Numbered from the stretch's first letter, positions 21,219 to 33,082 are shown. The stretch is 64,000 bases of DNA from Owenia fusiformis (GCA_903813345.2 CAIIXF020000002.1:19854455-19918454), one strand, 5' to 3'. The notes: generated from the letters alone by a model not told the origin. A program made the numbers and translations.

Positions 21219-24200
21219 TCAAGCATAGGCCTCATCATTAAAGAAAGGTAAACCCACCAATCCTTTCATATATGTAGCATCGTTGATATTGTTTACATCC
21301 ATTTCCATTCCTACATTTCCATTTGTATCTTTAGACTTGTAATATAATAGAAATTGTTTCATTTCTTTTTTAAGGAGGACCTCTTCCTCTTTAAGTCTTT
21401 CAAATGATTCTTTCTTATTAACAAGGTCTCTTTTCTTCCCCAGAGTAATGTCCGACCTCCATGGGAAATCAGCTTTCAGAATACATCCCATTTCGGTTGA
21501 ATTTATTTGTACTTCATTTTCTATATCTTGTGCAGCAATGTTGTATATTTCCACTGCATTCTCAATTGCTTTCTTTGTCTTTTGGTTGGCCCTTCTCAGC
21601 TTGTGGCATTCCTTACTTGTCTCTGAAAAATTCAAACAACCAAGTTCCTGAATATGTTAATCTTGTATTGATGGGATATCATACATTGTAATGTCTAAAA
21701 CTAAACATTATTGCAGTATTAATGCTCATCCCCTAATAAGCCCCCACCCCACTTTCAAGGCTTAGATGCAAATCCACTGTACCTATTTCCAAAAAACATA
21801 ATCACATTATACTAGAATGATACTATTGTGATTGTTCAGAGGGAACAAATGTTTCACTTTGTAATAACTAGGAAAGCAAATCATATAAATATAAATAAAT
21901 AACAAAAAATAAATCATAAGATAGCTTACCGGTAACTATTCTTGGTTGTCCATTGTTTAAAGCATTGAAAACATATTCTTGTTTTCTCAGCTGAAAATAT
22001 TCTACCTCGGGAGAAACACCATTCCTATTTGTAAAATCTGGAAAAGATGAAAAATGATATAAAACTACAAATCAGCAACTCCACGGAGTAGCAAATCCCA
22101 ATGAACACTGCATACATGAATCTGTAAATGGCTCAATGTAATATTTAAAATCTATTCTAACCTTTATTAAATTGGCAGATATTCCATTTAGGAGTTTCAA
22201 AGGCACAAATGATAGACATTAGAATGTTTGAGATCTAATAGAGTATTATGTAATCTTAATTTGAAAATGACAACTGCAACAACAACAAAATTCGACAAAC
22301 AATGGAGCATGTTGTTAGGTCATCACATGATATATCCTACCTTGAACATGATCAAGTATATCATATTCCTTGTACTTTGCAAGGCCTTCTTCAGCCTCAG
22401 CAACCATTTTCTCACCTATTTGAAATAAAAAGTTTTGACATACAGGCCAAAAATTGCTAGCAAAGGATTGTTTCCTGCATATACATCCAGGGGTTCCACT
22501 AGAATTTTTCACAGCAGACTAAGTAAATGAAAACAGCAGGCAATATTAATGGAAATCATAAATTCAACATGGAAAAGTTGAAAAGTCCCTCAAAACAATG
22601 GGCGATTATATGAAAACAACTGCTGAAAATCGCTTGTTGCCTGCTGCTAATGAAGTCCCTGTACATCTATTCCTGGTTTTCTATACATTTGAAAAATATG
22701 ACAAATAAAGGATTAACACAGGGAACTCTGAACTCAAGCTCAAATTATTACAATGTAAAGTAAAACCCATCTGAGTGGACACATCTCTCAAGTGAACACC
22801 TGTATCTAGTTAACACCCTTCCTCTCCCCACATACTCTACTGACTTTTGTAGAAATTATCCCCTCTGGAGTGAACAGCTACAAACCCTGAACGTTTTCTC
22901 AGTAAAAAAATGTTCAATATACACAGGTTTTACTGTAGTTGATAATGTGCAGTTCTTTCTGTTTCAAACATATTCCATGTACAGGGTGATCCTGATGTAA
23001 CTTCAAAGATATTGCATTTCCATACTGAATCTCAAACAAAACTAAGTGTATACAAAATATAGAGTCTATTTTTGATTGGTTGATTTTGAAAGATTATTCT
23101 AATTTATTCAGCCTATCAAGTCGAGAGTTTTATTTACCCCATATGACATCACGATGGGTTACTATGGTAACCATGAAACGAATCACATTGTTAACTAAGA
23201 CATTTTTGTGGAAAATCTGTTTTAAGTTTCAAGATGACTGTCAAGTAGAATTGAATTGACAAAACCTTTGAAGTTACATCTGGATCAATTTATATAAAGA
23301 TACCTTCCTATATCTTCGAGTTAAATACTCCAGGAGCGACTTCACTTTCTTCGTTCCCCAAAATGAAACGAGACGTGTGATCACCTCCTCTCTTCCTATA
23401 AAAGTGAGGCAAAGAAATGTGTAAATCATTTGTTTTATGTTTTCTTCTGACTATACCTGCAGACAAATGGTATGGAGGCATTCTTTATTGATAATTTGTT
23501 TGAAAATGTATAATTTACTATTACTTAGTTATTGACTTCAACTGTTTGAATATAGTTAACAATTTTACTCACTAGCACAACCCATGTATTTGGAGGGCTT
23601 GCAAGCATTGGATGTTGTCCAAGCACCCTTCTTCCAATCACCACCCCACATTATCTGAAAATACATATGTTCAGTTTTGTAACTGGATGATCAGGAGCTT
23701 GATATAGCAAAATACATACTGCCGTTAGGAATTTTGCCCACCTCCAGCTCCTGATCATCCAGTATTTGTTTTTTATGCACTTCTCAATCAAGATACTGAG
23801 TGTACATCTTTTAAGAATTTCTGGTTTTCTTAAAACTCAAGATGGCATCCTATACACCAAACAAAAACAAAAAACGTTGTACCAGGAATTTTCTTTTTCA
23901 TTTAATATAGTTTTTGTACTGTATATGTTATGCTTTGCTGTATATTCCATATCATTGAAGCTAATAATAAAAAGGTATTCTCAGTATTCAAAAAAGGAAC
24001 ACTTATATACCAAGAATATATAAGACTATATATTGTAGTTAAATACTTTTTCTTACCTGGCATGTAGAAGAATGGCCTTTGGCCATAGGAGTGCATACAG
24101 TGTGCATAAGCGAATATCTCCCCTTGGAACATGTTTAGAAGTTTAGGAGGTATAACATGTCTGCATGTAGAGCCAAATACACCAGTTTTATTTGGTCAAG

Positions 24201-25459
24201 ACGTGCCATCCTATGCGAGCTCTCTTTAGCAGCTTTCCAGTGACTTTGTCCACAAACATCAACTTCTGAGTTCTACAAAAAGAATATAGCACTTATTTTG
24301 AACACAACTGAATGAAACATTTCATAAGTCAATAATTTGCCCAGATAATCGTGGCAAGATTTTGTCACACTTTCATATGGATGGATGGAGGGTTTCACTT
24401 TATCCCAACCAAACTTTGTTAGCTTGGATAATAAAGGTATGAATACATGTTAATTGCTTTCATATTTATGGTATTAGAATGAGTTTTTCTACTTTAATAG
24501 GCCATGAAATGAATTCTCTGATATTTAACAGAGAATCTATTTTTTAAGGCCCAATGTCTTTTGTTATTAAATTTACTTACAGGGGTAAGATCACTGCTGA
24601 TCTTTTTAAGATGACATACTGGTCGACTTCTTCATCTGGGGTGAACAGTTCAGATCCAAAATATGATTTTCTTTCTCCCCTAATAAAAAAAAAAATCAAA
24701 AAAAAATCATAGAAACAATCAGGATGAAAAACAATATAATGAATAACAGGATATCTGTTGTAAGATATGTGATGTGTTAACATTCCTAACTTATACATTT
24801 TTATGCCATCAAGTATTCACATATCATCACATATGAAAAAAAATAAAACAGTCCATTGGTTTTTGAGTTTTGGCAATAATCATAGACAAGGCATTAACAT
24901 GCAAACTGTCACCACCTGTCATTTGTTACAGACAGCAACTGCCGAACACCAACCACTGAACACCAAACACAAAAAAAGTTGGTGACCATAACAATATGTC
25001 ACATGCAAGACTGCTTTAAAACCCACACACTAATTACATGCTCAGCCTTTTTATCTTCATATTTCCATCAATCATAATAGAATGGGTACTTAAATCACTT
25101 AACATACCTTAAGAATATCTATCTTTGACTGTGGTTTGTTTGTTGGTTGTCTTGGAACCCAAGCAGGATTGCTACTATTCCAAATAATATCAAAGAGTGG
25201 TTTTGGCTGTATTCTCGATATTGAGGGATATAATGGCTGGCCATCTTCATCCACACAGTCAAGGTCAAGGTCTTTAGAGGCAACTTTCTTAAAGTTTTCA
25301 ATCGTAAAGGGCCCATTGTCTTTGATGTACCATGTCCAAAAATTCACTGTGTCTCCAGTTTTTTGAGTCCTCCAATATGCATCAGCAACAAGCCTTCGCT
25401 GTGGTAAGGTGCCTATTTCATGCTCATGCTTATCATCATACTTCACGCCACGCTTGATT
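21219..25459 (-). CDS. KDZ (Kyakuja-Dileera-Zisupton)-family transposase-like gene, eight exon blocks
   Basis: Exons in transcript order are 25459-25108, 24679-24581, 24272-24057, 23654-23573, 23395-23304, 22415-22341, 22037-21930 and 21622-21219 (stop). All have AG acceptors and GT donors, and the last three chain perfectly in phase 1. The family call rests on the exon 24272-24057 motif GVFGSTCRHVIPPKLLNMFQ then GEIFAYAHCMHSY (KDZ: G.FG..CRH..P...LN...GE..AY), preceded by VCGQSHWKAAKESS and LDQ. Further support comes from GDWKKGAW...SKYMGCA, REEVITRLVSFWG...LTRRYRK, and the last exon FPW....LGKKRDL...ERLKEEEVLLKKEMKQFLLYY. Between LDQIK and TGVFG the frame shifts. An exon with the metal-binding region expected between 24057 and 23654 was not found. 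The 117-residue first block (RRLVADAYWRTQKTG...) is not recognised. It is either a decaying KDZ transposon or a partly exapted gene. Introns hold other repeats (22485-22655, 22982-23293, 24887-25003). Confidence 0.6.
22485..22655 (-). repeat. Dispersed TIR-like repeat (copy B, inverted)
   Basis: This is the reverse complement of the 2095-2275 repeat (ACTAGAATTTTTCACAGCAG, AACATGGAAAAGTTGAAAAG, GCGATTATATGAAAACAAC). It sits in an intron of the KDZ-type gene. Confidence 0.6.
22755..22937. repeat. CAGTA-family MITE remnant
   Basis: Begins GTAAAACCCATCTGAGTGGA and closes with ACACAGGTTTTACTGTAG. It resembles the 18373-18874 element, shortened. Confidence 0.5.
22982..23293. mobile_element. TIR element, ~312 bp, with X-box-like palindrome
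   Basis: CAGGGTGATCCTGATGTAAC, TTCAAAG on the left pairs with CTTTGAAGTTACATCTGGAT on the right. A TA precedes the left end. The centre contains GTTACTATGGTAAC (23158-23171), which matches the RFX X-box consensus. Confidence 0.65.
24887..25003 (+). repeat. Dispersed ~120-bp repeat, copy 2
   Basis: GCATTAACATGCAAACTGTC then CACCACCTGTCATTTGTTAC. Same family and orientation as 281-421 and 53322-53442. Located in an intron of the KDZ-type gene. Confidence 0.7.
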
Positions 25460-25589
25460 CTGTAATACAAACATTCATCTTTAACTTTTAATTACGGACA
25501 GATTTATAATAATGGGAGGCTTATAGGCATCAATGTTCAGTATAAATTTCCACTGGATTTTAAATATTTTTTGAACCATTAGTAAGATA

Positions 25590-26041
25590 CTGTAGATTTG
25601 GTTAATTTGGTGCCCGCTTTAATTTGGCGAATTTGGCGAAATTGTAAAATTCGCCAATATAAATCTTCGCCAAAATTTAGAATGAATCCCCGGGAATTAT
25701 CTAGGGTATTTTGTCCAGTGTATTTAGGTCACTTCCGGTTAAGTTTTTTCCAAAAATATGAAAAAAAGCCTCATAAATTGGCTCAGAACTGGTCAGTCAC
25801 CCATTAATACTCAGGGAAAAACTAGAAAGGAAAAGCGCGGTATAGTAGCAACATCGATCGAAGTGCAAAATGTAAAGGTTGATCTCACAAAAATGTACAA
25901 ACATGGTGAATATCGCCAGTGGTCCTCAAAAGAAAAAAAATGAACATAGCCAAACATGCCCAATTTTTTGCATATCCGCCAAATTAAATAGCCGCCAATA
26001 TGCCAAAAATGGCAAAATCGTCAAATTAACCCAATCTACAG
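25590..26041. mobile_element. Complete CGCCAAATTAA-type TIR element, 452 bp
   Basis: CTGTAGATTTGGTTAATTTGG at the left pairs with CCAAATTAACCCAATCTACAG at the right. A TA flanks both sides (25588-25589 and 26042-26043), consistent with a Tc1/mariner-type MITE. Internal runs of TTTGGCGAA and TCGCCAA allow further self-pairing. Reference copy for the fragments at 1-133, 20543-20905 and about 50205-50290. Confidence 0.8.
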
Positions 26042-26050
26042 TAACAGAAA

Positions 26051-26242
26051 TTCTGTTTTGACCTCGAGTCAGTTTGACTAGTTCAACATATCATTTACAT
26101 GACCAGGATCACAATGTACAAGGTCAGAGGGCTGAAAAAATTATTTCATCATGTTTAGGGTCATTCTGACCATGTACATTGTGATCCTGGTCATGTAAAT
26201 GATATTTGGCACTAGTCAAACTGACTGGAGGTCAAAACAGAA
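26051..26242. repeat. 192-bp palindromic element
   Basis: TTCTGTTTTGACCTC, CAGTCAGTTTGACTAGT-like sequence and TCATTTACATGACCAGGATC on the left are repeated inverted on the right (GATCCTGGTCATGTAAATGA ... GAGGTCAAAACAGAA) around a ~30-base loop. It starts 9 bases after the preceding TIR element. Confidence 0.8.
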
Positions 26243-26981
26243 CTTTGTTATCCACAGGAAGATTAGGACTTGAGACATACGAGGGCTCTGCCTGATCTTC
26301 CATACAAACCCCTGTGCTGTTATCTTGGTTCAAAAAATCTTCAAAATTCAGTATGGTTTTGTCACTTCCTGTTTTGGCATTTCCTGTCAGGACCATGGCA
26401 CCTCAAGATCATGCCTGTTGGAGATTTCAATTTATTTTTAAAAAAATTCAAAAAACAAACATGGCGACTTCGTGAATCGAAAATATAAGCCAATGTCGAA
26501 ATAACCCAGGGCTCTCGCTACGCTTTTAGAGTGTGGCGCCCCGCCACATTCTAATTGAGTGCCGCCACAACCTATCCAAAATAGAAGGTAGTAACCACAG
26601 TCTAAACTGTAGTAACCACAGCCTAAATTGTTGAAAATTCACGCTAATATCGTGTTAAATCATGATTTATAAACAAATTTCTTTTACCTGACAGCCATAT
26701 TTGTATTGAACATGAGGTACCGCTTCTGCGCCAAAATAATTGCGCAAGGAGCTTCAGAGTCACTTTTCCGACGGCAGATCACGGCCCAAGGCCAAGATCA
26801 AAAAAAAATTGAAACAATTCAACCTATCTCTTCTATAAAACTAATTGTAAATTCTACTCAAAACGTAATCAGAATAAAAGAACATGAACTAACCTACCTT
26901 AGAGAAGACAAATCTTAAGTGAAATTGACAGATAATCATCAGTATTTGAGAAATACTGAGTGAATTATACTTGCCGATAAA

Positions 26982-27085
26982 CAGGAAATCAAAAAGTATG
27001 GCCTGCCAATCCAGCAGGTTATAATTCAACAAGTAAACAGGAAGTCAAAAAGTATGGCCTGCCAATCCAGCAGGTAATAATTCAG
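26982..27085 (+). repeat. Two-copy ~53-bp tandem duplication
   Basis: AAACAGGAAATCAAAAAGTA followed by TGGCCTGCCAATCCAGCAGG is repeated immediately, with one base change in the shared core. Confidence 0.85.
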
Positions 27086-27219
27086 AATCAGAAAGTTTGC
27101 AGTGATTCAATAGAAGAAGGTATAATGTATATTTCTTATATTGTACACAAATTATGCATGAAAGAACTTTTGCAAGTGAATATAGTTACAAAATATTTTT
27201 AATAGCTTAGGCTCGCTCC

Positions 27220-27290
27220 GCTCACGCGTTCGCTTTACTCGCGCATTCGCTTTACTCATGCGTTAGCTTTACTCACGCTTCGAATCGCGT
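27220..27290. repeat. 17-bp CG-containing tandem repeat
   Basis: TCACGCGTTCGCTTTAC is repeated with variants about 3.5 times, an isolated CpG-rich patch in an AT-rich context. Confidence 0.7.
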
Positions 27291-27808
27291 ATTCGCAGTA
27301 ACAAGCACCACACCCTAATTTTTTTCTGGTGAGAGCCCTGTAACCCCATGGTCGAAATAGCCCCATGACCATAGATCTCGGCCAGATTCTTTTGTAGTAG
27401 GATCAGTAGCTCAATAATTATTCTTTGAGCCTATGAGATCCTACTACAAACGATCTGGCCAATATCTGTGCCCATGACGAAGTAAACCCATGGTCGAAGT
27501 TCGACGGATCTCCCCTTTACTATGATTTTTTCGGTTAACATGCCCCAATACGAAATCTTTATTGAAATGGTACAATTGAAGGCTACCCACACTGTCCTCC
27601 TAAAGAGAAAGGTGCAATTCCTCTCAGAGAATATTGCATCTCTCTCACACTGGGCTTGTATTGAAGATAAGGGAGGGTCTAGGAACACACGAGGTCATTG
27701 TTCGATACCCCATTCAAGCCCCTGTATTATTATTAAATACTCCCATATCTTATGTTTTGGGAATGGCTGGAATGGAAAATAATTCGAAAAATAATTTCTA
27801 CTTCTTAC

Positions 27809-27943
27809 CTGGAACGACTTTTCGGCATTTTTGTAGACTCGATAGATTGTTGTTGCTATGCTATGTTTGAACGTGGAACTAATGATCTCTCCTTTACAAG
27901 ATAGAATGCAGCAAGGTTTCCCAATGATATAATATTTAGCCAT
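27809..27943 (-). CDS. Putative first coding exon (45 codons), possibly the KDZ-type gene's 5' end
   Basis: ATG at 27943 opens a frame that runs to a good donor, TTCCAG|GTAAGAAG, in phase 0. The peptide MAKYYIIGKPCCILSCKGEI is not recognised. The 25459 exon enters in phase 2, so at least one more exon would be needed to link them, and the intervening 2.3 kb is filled with repeats. Support is limited to the start codon plus donor. Confidence 0.3.
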
Positions 27944-28129
27944 TTATTCAAGAAATCATTCCTCTTGAAAACGCATGCAGCGCGCCATTTTTAAAGAATA
28001 CGGAGTGAATACGATACGCAAGCATTATTATCTAAAAGTCTATCATATAACTCCAATCTGTGATGATTCGTCATACTATTCTATTTAAATTAATAGTGAA
28101 CCCAAAATATAATTTTTAAATACTCAACT

Positions 28130-28690
28130 TTAATAAATAATATTAGCACTGAATTTGACATTAATATTGCGGCATGAGCACAACTGCTACGGTTGCGGGA
28201 ATACCGCAATGGTATTAGGAGTATTGACTGCTAAATCAGCCCAAAAATCTTAACTTTTTCAGGGGAGCATGCCCCTGATTTTTTAATAAATCATATATTT
28301 TGATCCTAGAATCGCTCAGAACGTGTCAAATAAGCCTAAAAATTCGATTTTTTAAAATACGTAAATCATATATTTTGATCCCTAGAACGATCAGAATCGC
28401 CCAGAATGCGCTAAAAGCCTAAAAATTCAGTTTTTTTTAAAATACGCAAATCATTTTGATCCTAGAACGATCAGAACGTGTCAAATAACCGCCTAAAAAT
28501 TCGATTTTTTAAAATACGTAAATCATATATTTTGATCCCTAGAACGATCAGAATGCACCAGAATTGCCCAGAATGCGCCATTAATAAGCCTAAAATTCAT
28601 TTTTTTTAAATACGTAAATCATATATTTTGATCCTAGAATCGCTCAGAACGCACTAAAACAGCCCAAAACTCCTAAATTTTCCGGGTAGC
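28130..28690 (-). repeat. ATTTTGATCC repeat with local tandem array
   Basis: 28130-28260 is the inverted counterpart of 7800-7905 (GACATTAATATTGCGGCATG, GGTTGCGGGAATACCGCAA). From 28290 the unit AAATCATATATTTTGATCCT, ...GA.CGATCAGAAC, ...AAATAAGCC recurs four to five times at roughly 75-110-base spacing. GGGGAGCATGCCCCTG and CCGGGTAGCATGCCC flank it. Confidence 0.7.
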
Positions 28691-29728
28691 ATGCCCTTTG
28701 GCTACATCACTCACAAGCTACTATTTTACAGGCCATGATAATTTGGTTCGAATTTTGTTCCGTCTAAATCAACTAACTAGTCATTTTAACATGAGGGAAT
28801 TACAATACTCCAGTAAAATTATCAAAAATAAATGAAAAAATTGCACACCTAATTAAACCTAGTGCAACAAATGCATATTGATGAGTTAAAACACATATCA
28901 AAAATCTAGAAAAATCTAAGTAGTGGAAAACATGTAAAAATCACTATTTGTACCCCTTGATCTTATTTTATGAGGGGTACTATGATAAGCATTTATATTT
29001 TCTGTAATGTGCCTCCAATCACATTCAAATTTTCAGAGATCATGCACCTATGTTCGGTTAGTAGTCATGGAAAGTTTAATCTTGATTGGACTATTGGTTA
29101 CCATGGCAACACAATTTAACTGCAAAATATTGAAAATATTAAGGATAAATCAACCGTGGCCCTACAAACGGATGGTAAATTGTCATTTTTATTTTTTCAA
29201 AATGAATGCAAAGTTGAGCTTAATACATATTGAAGGTGTTTACAATTAGATAACATGATTACTAGTAATCTATGAATAGGTTGACATATTTGGCTTTGGA
29301 CTCTATTCATGTTTGATAACTACTAAGTGATTTACCACAAAGTGGGCGTGGCGCTTTTTTGTTATTACATTTCAAAAGAATTCCATGTTTACAGAATCAT
29401 ATTTACAAGGCTCATTGACAGATTGATACATATGTTATTATCTGCTATGGTGAGTCTAAACATGTTTTGTCAATTGGTTGCCATAGTAACACAAGATAAT
29501 GTATGTAAATAGGATGTCGGTAGAGATCATTTCAGGCAATCCTTATACCTTAACAGATTGTTAATTACATCCATCCTTAAGAAATGTTTTAGTGTATAAT
29601 CTTTTTTAACAAATACAAGTTTGGATGATAGTGATATGTGTTTGCTGTGTTAACACAACTAATAATGCTGTTTGTTATAATATTGCTCAGTTTGTCCATC
29701 TGCCCGTCAGTCTGTCAAAGCATTTCCT

Positions 29729-30530
29729 GACCCATTTATTAATCACATATTGGTGTTATATGTAACATCTAAGACTCTAGAAGATGTACCAACTTAGACT
29801 CTGTATGCTGTACCAATCTTAGATTATGGATGCTGTGCCCATTGTAGACTTTGGAGGATATACCCATTAAACATTAGAGGCTAAACCCTCTAAGACTCTA
29901 GAGGCTGTGCCATCTTAGACCCATTTATTTATCACAGCTTGGTGTTATATGTGACTAAATGGTGATTCCTGACATCTTAGACTCTAGAAGATATACCAAC
30001 TTAGACTCTGTAGGCTTTATTGATCTTAGATTATGGATGCTGTACCCATTGTAGACTCTGGAGGATGCACCCATTAAACATTAAAGGCTAAACCCTCTAA
30101 GACTCTAGAGGCTGTGCTATCTTACACCCATTTATTAATAACAGATTGGTGTTAGATGTGACTAAATGGTGATTCCTGACATCTAGAAGATGTACAAACT
30201 TAGACTCTGTAGGCTGTATTAATCTTAGATTATGGATGCTGTACCCATTGTAGACTCTGGGGGATGTACCATTAAAAATTAGAAGCTAAATCCTCCGAAA
30301 CTCTAGAGACTGTACCATCTTAGACCCATTTATTAACCACAGATTGGTGTTATATGTGACAAAATGTCGATTCTTGACATCTTAGACTCTAGAAGATGTA
30401 CCAACTTAGACTTTGTAAACTGTATGAATCTTAGATTATGGATGCTGTACCCATTGTGGACTATCGAGGATGTACCCATTAAACACTTAAGGCTTAACCC
30501 TCTAAGCCTCTAGAGGCTGTACCATCTTAG
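29729..30530 (+). repeat. ~200-bp higher-order satellite, four units
   Basis: Each unit opens with ACCCATTTATTAA.CACAG and TTGGTGTTATATGTGAC, then passes through TTAGACTCTAGAAGATGTAC, CTTAGATTATGGATGCTGTA and CATTAAACATTA. Units start near 29729, 29918, 30124 and 30323 (spacing 189-206). Each is built from diverged 25-30-base sub-units of the TAGACTCTGGAGGCTGTACC type. Confidence 0.85.
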
Positions 30531-31790
30531 ACTCTTGGAGACTATACCCATCATAGACTCTGGAGAGGCTGTACTATCTTAGACTCTTAGAGGCTTTACC
30601 CATCATAGACACTGCACCTGGAAAGTATACCATCTTCTCTTGAAGGCTATTCTCAAAACTCATCAAAGGCTCTGGAGGCTATACCATCTTTGACTCTTGG
30701 AGGCTATACCAACTCAGACTCTTATAGGCTGTACTATCTTAGAATCTTGGAGGCTGTACCTATCTTGGACTTTGACTGTCATAGAAATCAGGTACCATTG
30801 TGGCTGTACTATATTTGGTTCTACAGGTTGAATCCATATTATACTCTGAAGTTACATCATATTAGTCTAGAGGCTGAATTCATATTATATTCTGGTGGCT
30901 GTACCATCTTAGACTCTGGAGACTATACCATCTTAGACTTTTGGAGGCTATACCACCTCATTTGTAGGCTATACTATCGTAAGACTCATGGAGTCTTTAC
31001 CCATCTTAGACTCTGATTTTCATCTTTGACACTAGAGGCTGAATCCATATTGATGCTACACCATATTAGTCTCTGGAGGATGAATTCATATTATACTCTG
31101 GAGGTTGTACCATATTAGAAAGTAGACACTAGGCTGTGTCAATTTTTGATGATAGAGGCTGGACCATCTTATACTCTTGGAAATGGAGGTTCTACCCATC
31201 ATAGAAGAAGATGTACCCATTAGACTATTGTGGCTAAAGCCATATTAGACTCTGATTGTTATACTCATAGACTAAACCATTTTCTCATATCTGGAGGCTG
31301 GACCTTCTCAGGGTCTGAAGGCTGTACCATCTTAGACCCTGGAAACTGACCCTATATTATGTCTGGAGGCTGCACCATCTGAGACTGGAGACTCGTGAAG
31401 ACTGTACCCATCCTAGGCTCTGAATGCTATAGCAATCAGCTTTTGAAGGATCCACCATCTCTGGAGAAAGATCCCATGTTATATCTAAAGGCTGTATCAT
31501 CTAGGGGTCTGGAGACTATACCATCTTAGACTCATAGAGGCTGTACCCATCCTAGGCTCTTAATGCTATAGCAATCATAGATTAAGAATTTTGTAGCATC
31601 TTTGACTCTTAATGCTGAATACATGTTACACTCTAGAGGCTGTACCATATTATATTCTTGAGACTGCACCCATCTTATACTCTTGAGGCTATACCATCTG
31701 TATACTATTTAGGATGAGCCAACTTAGGCTCTTGTATCTGAACTATTTTATGGTTTAAGGCTCTACCATATTAAGCTATCGGATGATATG
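30531..31790 (+). repeat. Degenerate 25-30-bp satellite
   Basis: Variants of CATCTTAGACTCTGGAGGCT and GTACCATCTTAGACTCTTGG succeed one another for 1.2 kb. This looks like the ancestral or decayed form of the sub-unit in the adjoining 200-bp array. The 30690-31016 open frame is a by-product. Confidence 0.85.
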
Positions 31791-32557
31791 TTCTTGGTAT
31801 TGAAGCACATCATATGTGCTGGGGGTTGAATCATATTCTATGTTATAAAATAACCTATTGCATTACACTATTTGCGTTTATTATGGTCTGTTACTATGGC
31901 AACCCTTGACCAATCAAGTACAGACTCGCCATATTAAAGAATAACATCAGTATCCATAAGCACTATAAATATCACTAGGACTGATTCTGTAGAAATGTCA
32001 TTTTTATGAATTCATCATTTTGAGTAGAAAGAGTGGTAGTCACCTAATAGAATAGAGTACAGAGTCAAAGTTATCATATAATTCATCATATTAATGATGC
32101 TATCTTATTAAACACTCCCCAAATATGTTTTAAGGGTAACTTAATGTTCATTTTTAAATGATTTGAAGAGAAATGACAACATCTATTATTATAGGAAGCT
32201 TCGGATTTACCTGAACTATTAAAGATTTGAGCAATTAAATTGTGTTGATATAGTAACCAATTGACAAATTGATATCAAACTTGCTGTGACAACTAACTAT
32301 ATATGTGCATGATCCCTGAAGATTTCATTGTGATTGAAGTTATATAACAGGAATTATTAATGTTTATCACAGTACCCCCTCATAAAATTACCCCAGGGGG
32401 TATAAATGGTGATTTTAAGGTTTTCCACTACTTAGATTTTTCTAGATTTTTGATATGTTGTTTTACTTACCAATGGCTATTGATTACACCAGGTTTGCTC
32501 TGGTGTGCAATTTTTTCATTTATTTATGAAAATTTACAGCGGTTTTACTGGAGTACA

Positions 32558-33082
32558 AGGCATTTTTCAAAATTTGGGCCCTTGTTTTCTTCTGTGCAAA
32601 TGCGGGAATCTTTGGGTTTCCTCCCTTGTTTCTGTGGCCACCCCTGGTGCCTTGTTAATTACACCCTTGTGGTCACAATGCGAAGTTGGTTAAGCATGAA
32701 ATCATTGTGTGTGGATGGGGGGGGGGGGGGTTCGAGCCCCCCTAACCAAAACCTGGCTACGGGCATGCTAAACTATACCATTTTCTGTGATTAGCTACTC
32801 TGTTCATTAAATACTAGATATAGTACTGATCCACAGAACTAATCATAAGAGTATGTATTCGGCCTAACTCTGGGCAAGGGTATTAAATAACAATTCAAAA
32901 TATAACTGTAGAACAATCCCACTCCGGATACCATTCTAAACGTAGTCTTTTGTAGAATATTTTCCAGATTATGCTTTCAAACACTGATATTACACGATGT
33001 ACGTAGGTAAATGTAATGTATAAAGCCTTTAATACTGAAAAAGCGTTTGCGTTTTATGTTTCAAGACTCATTCCATCAGTGA
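32558..33082. other. Gene-free stretch
   Basis: Contains the inverted CCCGTAGCCAGG/G-run motif (GGTTCGAGCCCCCC and CCTGGCTACGGGCATGC at 32727-32766). Otherwise no gene. Confidence 0.45.

Larger units (their letters stand above)
28803..32557. repeat. 3.75-kb long inverted-repeat structure enclosing satellite DNA
   Basis: The left arm 28803-29492 and right arm 31889-32557 are diverged reverse complements along their whole ~0.68 kb. Matching landmarks are ACTCCAGTAAAA, AATGAAAAAATTGCACACC, ACATATCAAAAATCTAGAAA, TGAGGGG.TACT.TGATAA, GATCATGCAC, CAACACAATTTAA, and GTTGCCATAGTAAC at the inner end. The centre (29.5-31.89 kb) holds tandem repeats. No transposase or clear target duplication was found. 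It resembles a foldback element or a large non-autonomous transposon with long TIRs. Confidence 0.7.

Noticed and set aside
24577-24798. 73-codon frame with a hydrophobic start
   Set aside because: Only the 24581-24679 part is exon-like; the rest is intron with a poly-A/T run at the acceptor.
27431-27782. 85-86-codon frames on both strands
   Set aside because: No domain, no splice support; overlapping antisense pairs suggest chance.
30690-31016. 108-codon Tyr/Leu-rich frame
   Set aside because: Satellite DNA translated in one frame.
32700-32770. GGTTCGAGCC resembling a tRNA T-loop
   Set aside because: Part of the G-run/C-run transposon-end motif; no tRNA fold.
32360-32794. 144-codon frame
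   Set aside because: Crosses the right arm of the large inverted repeat and a G-run motif. No domain.
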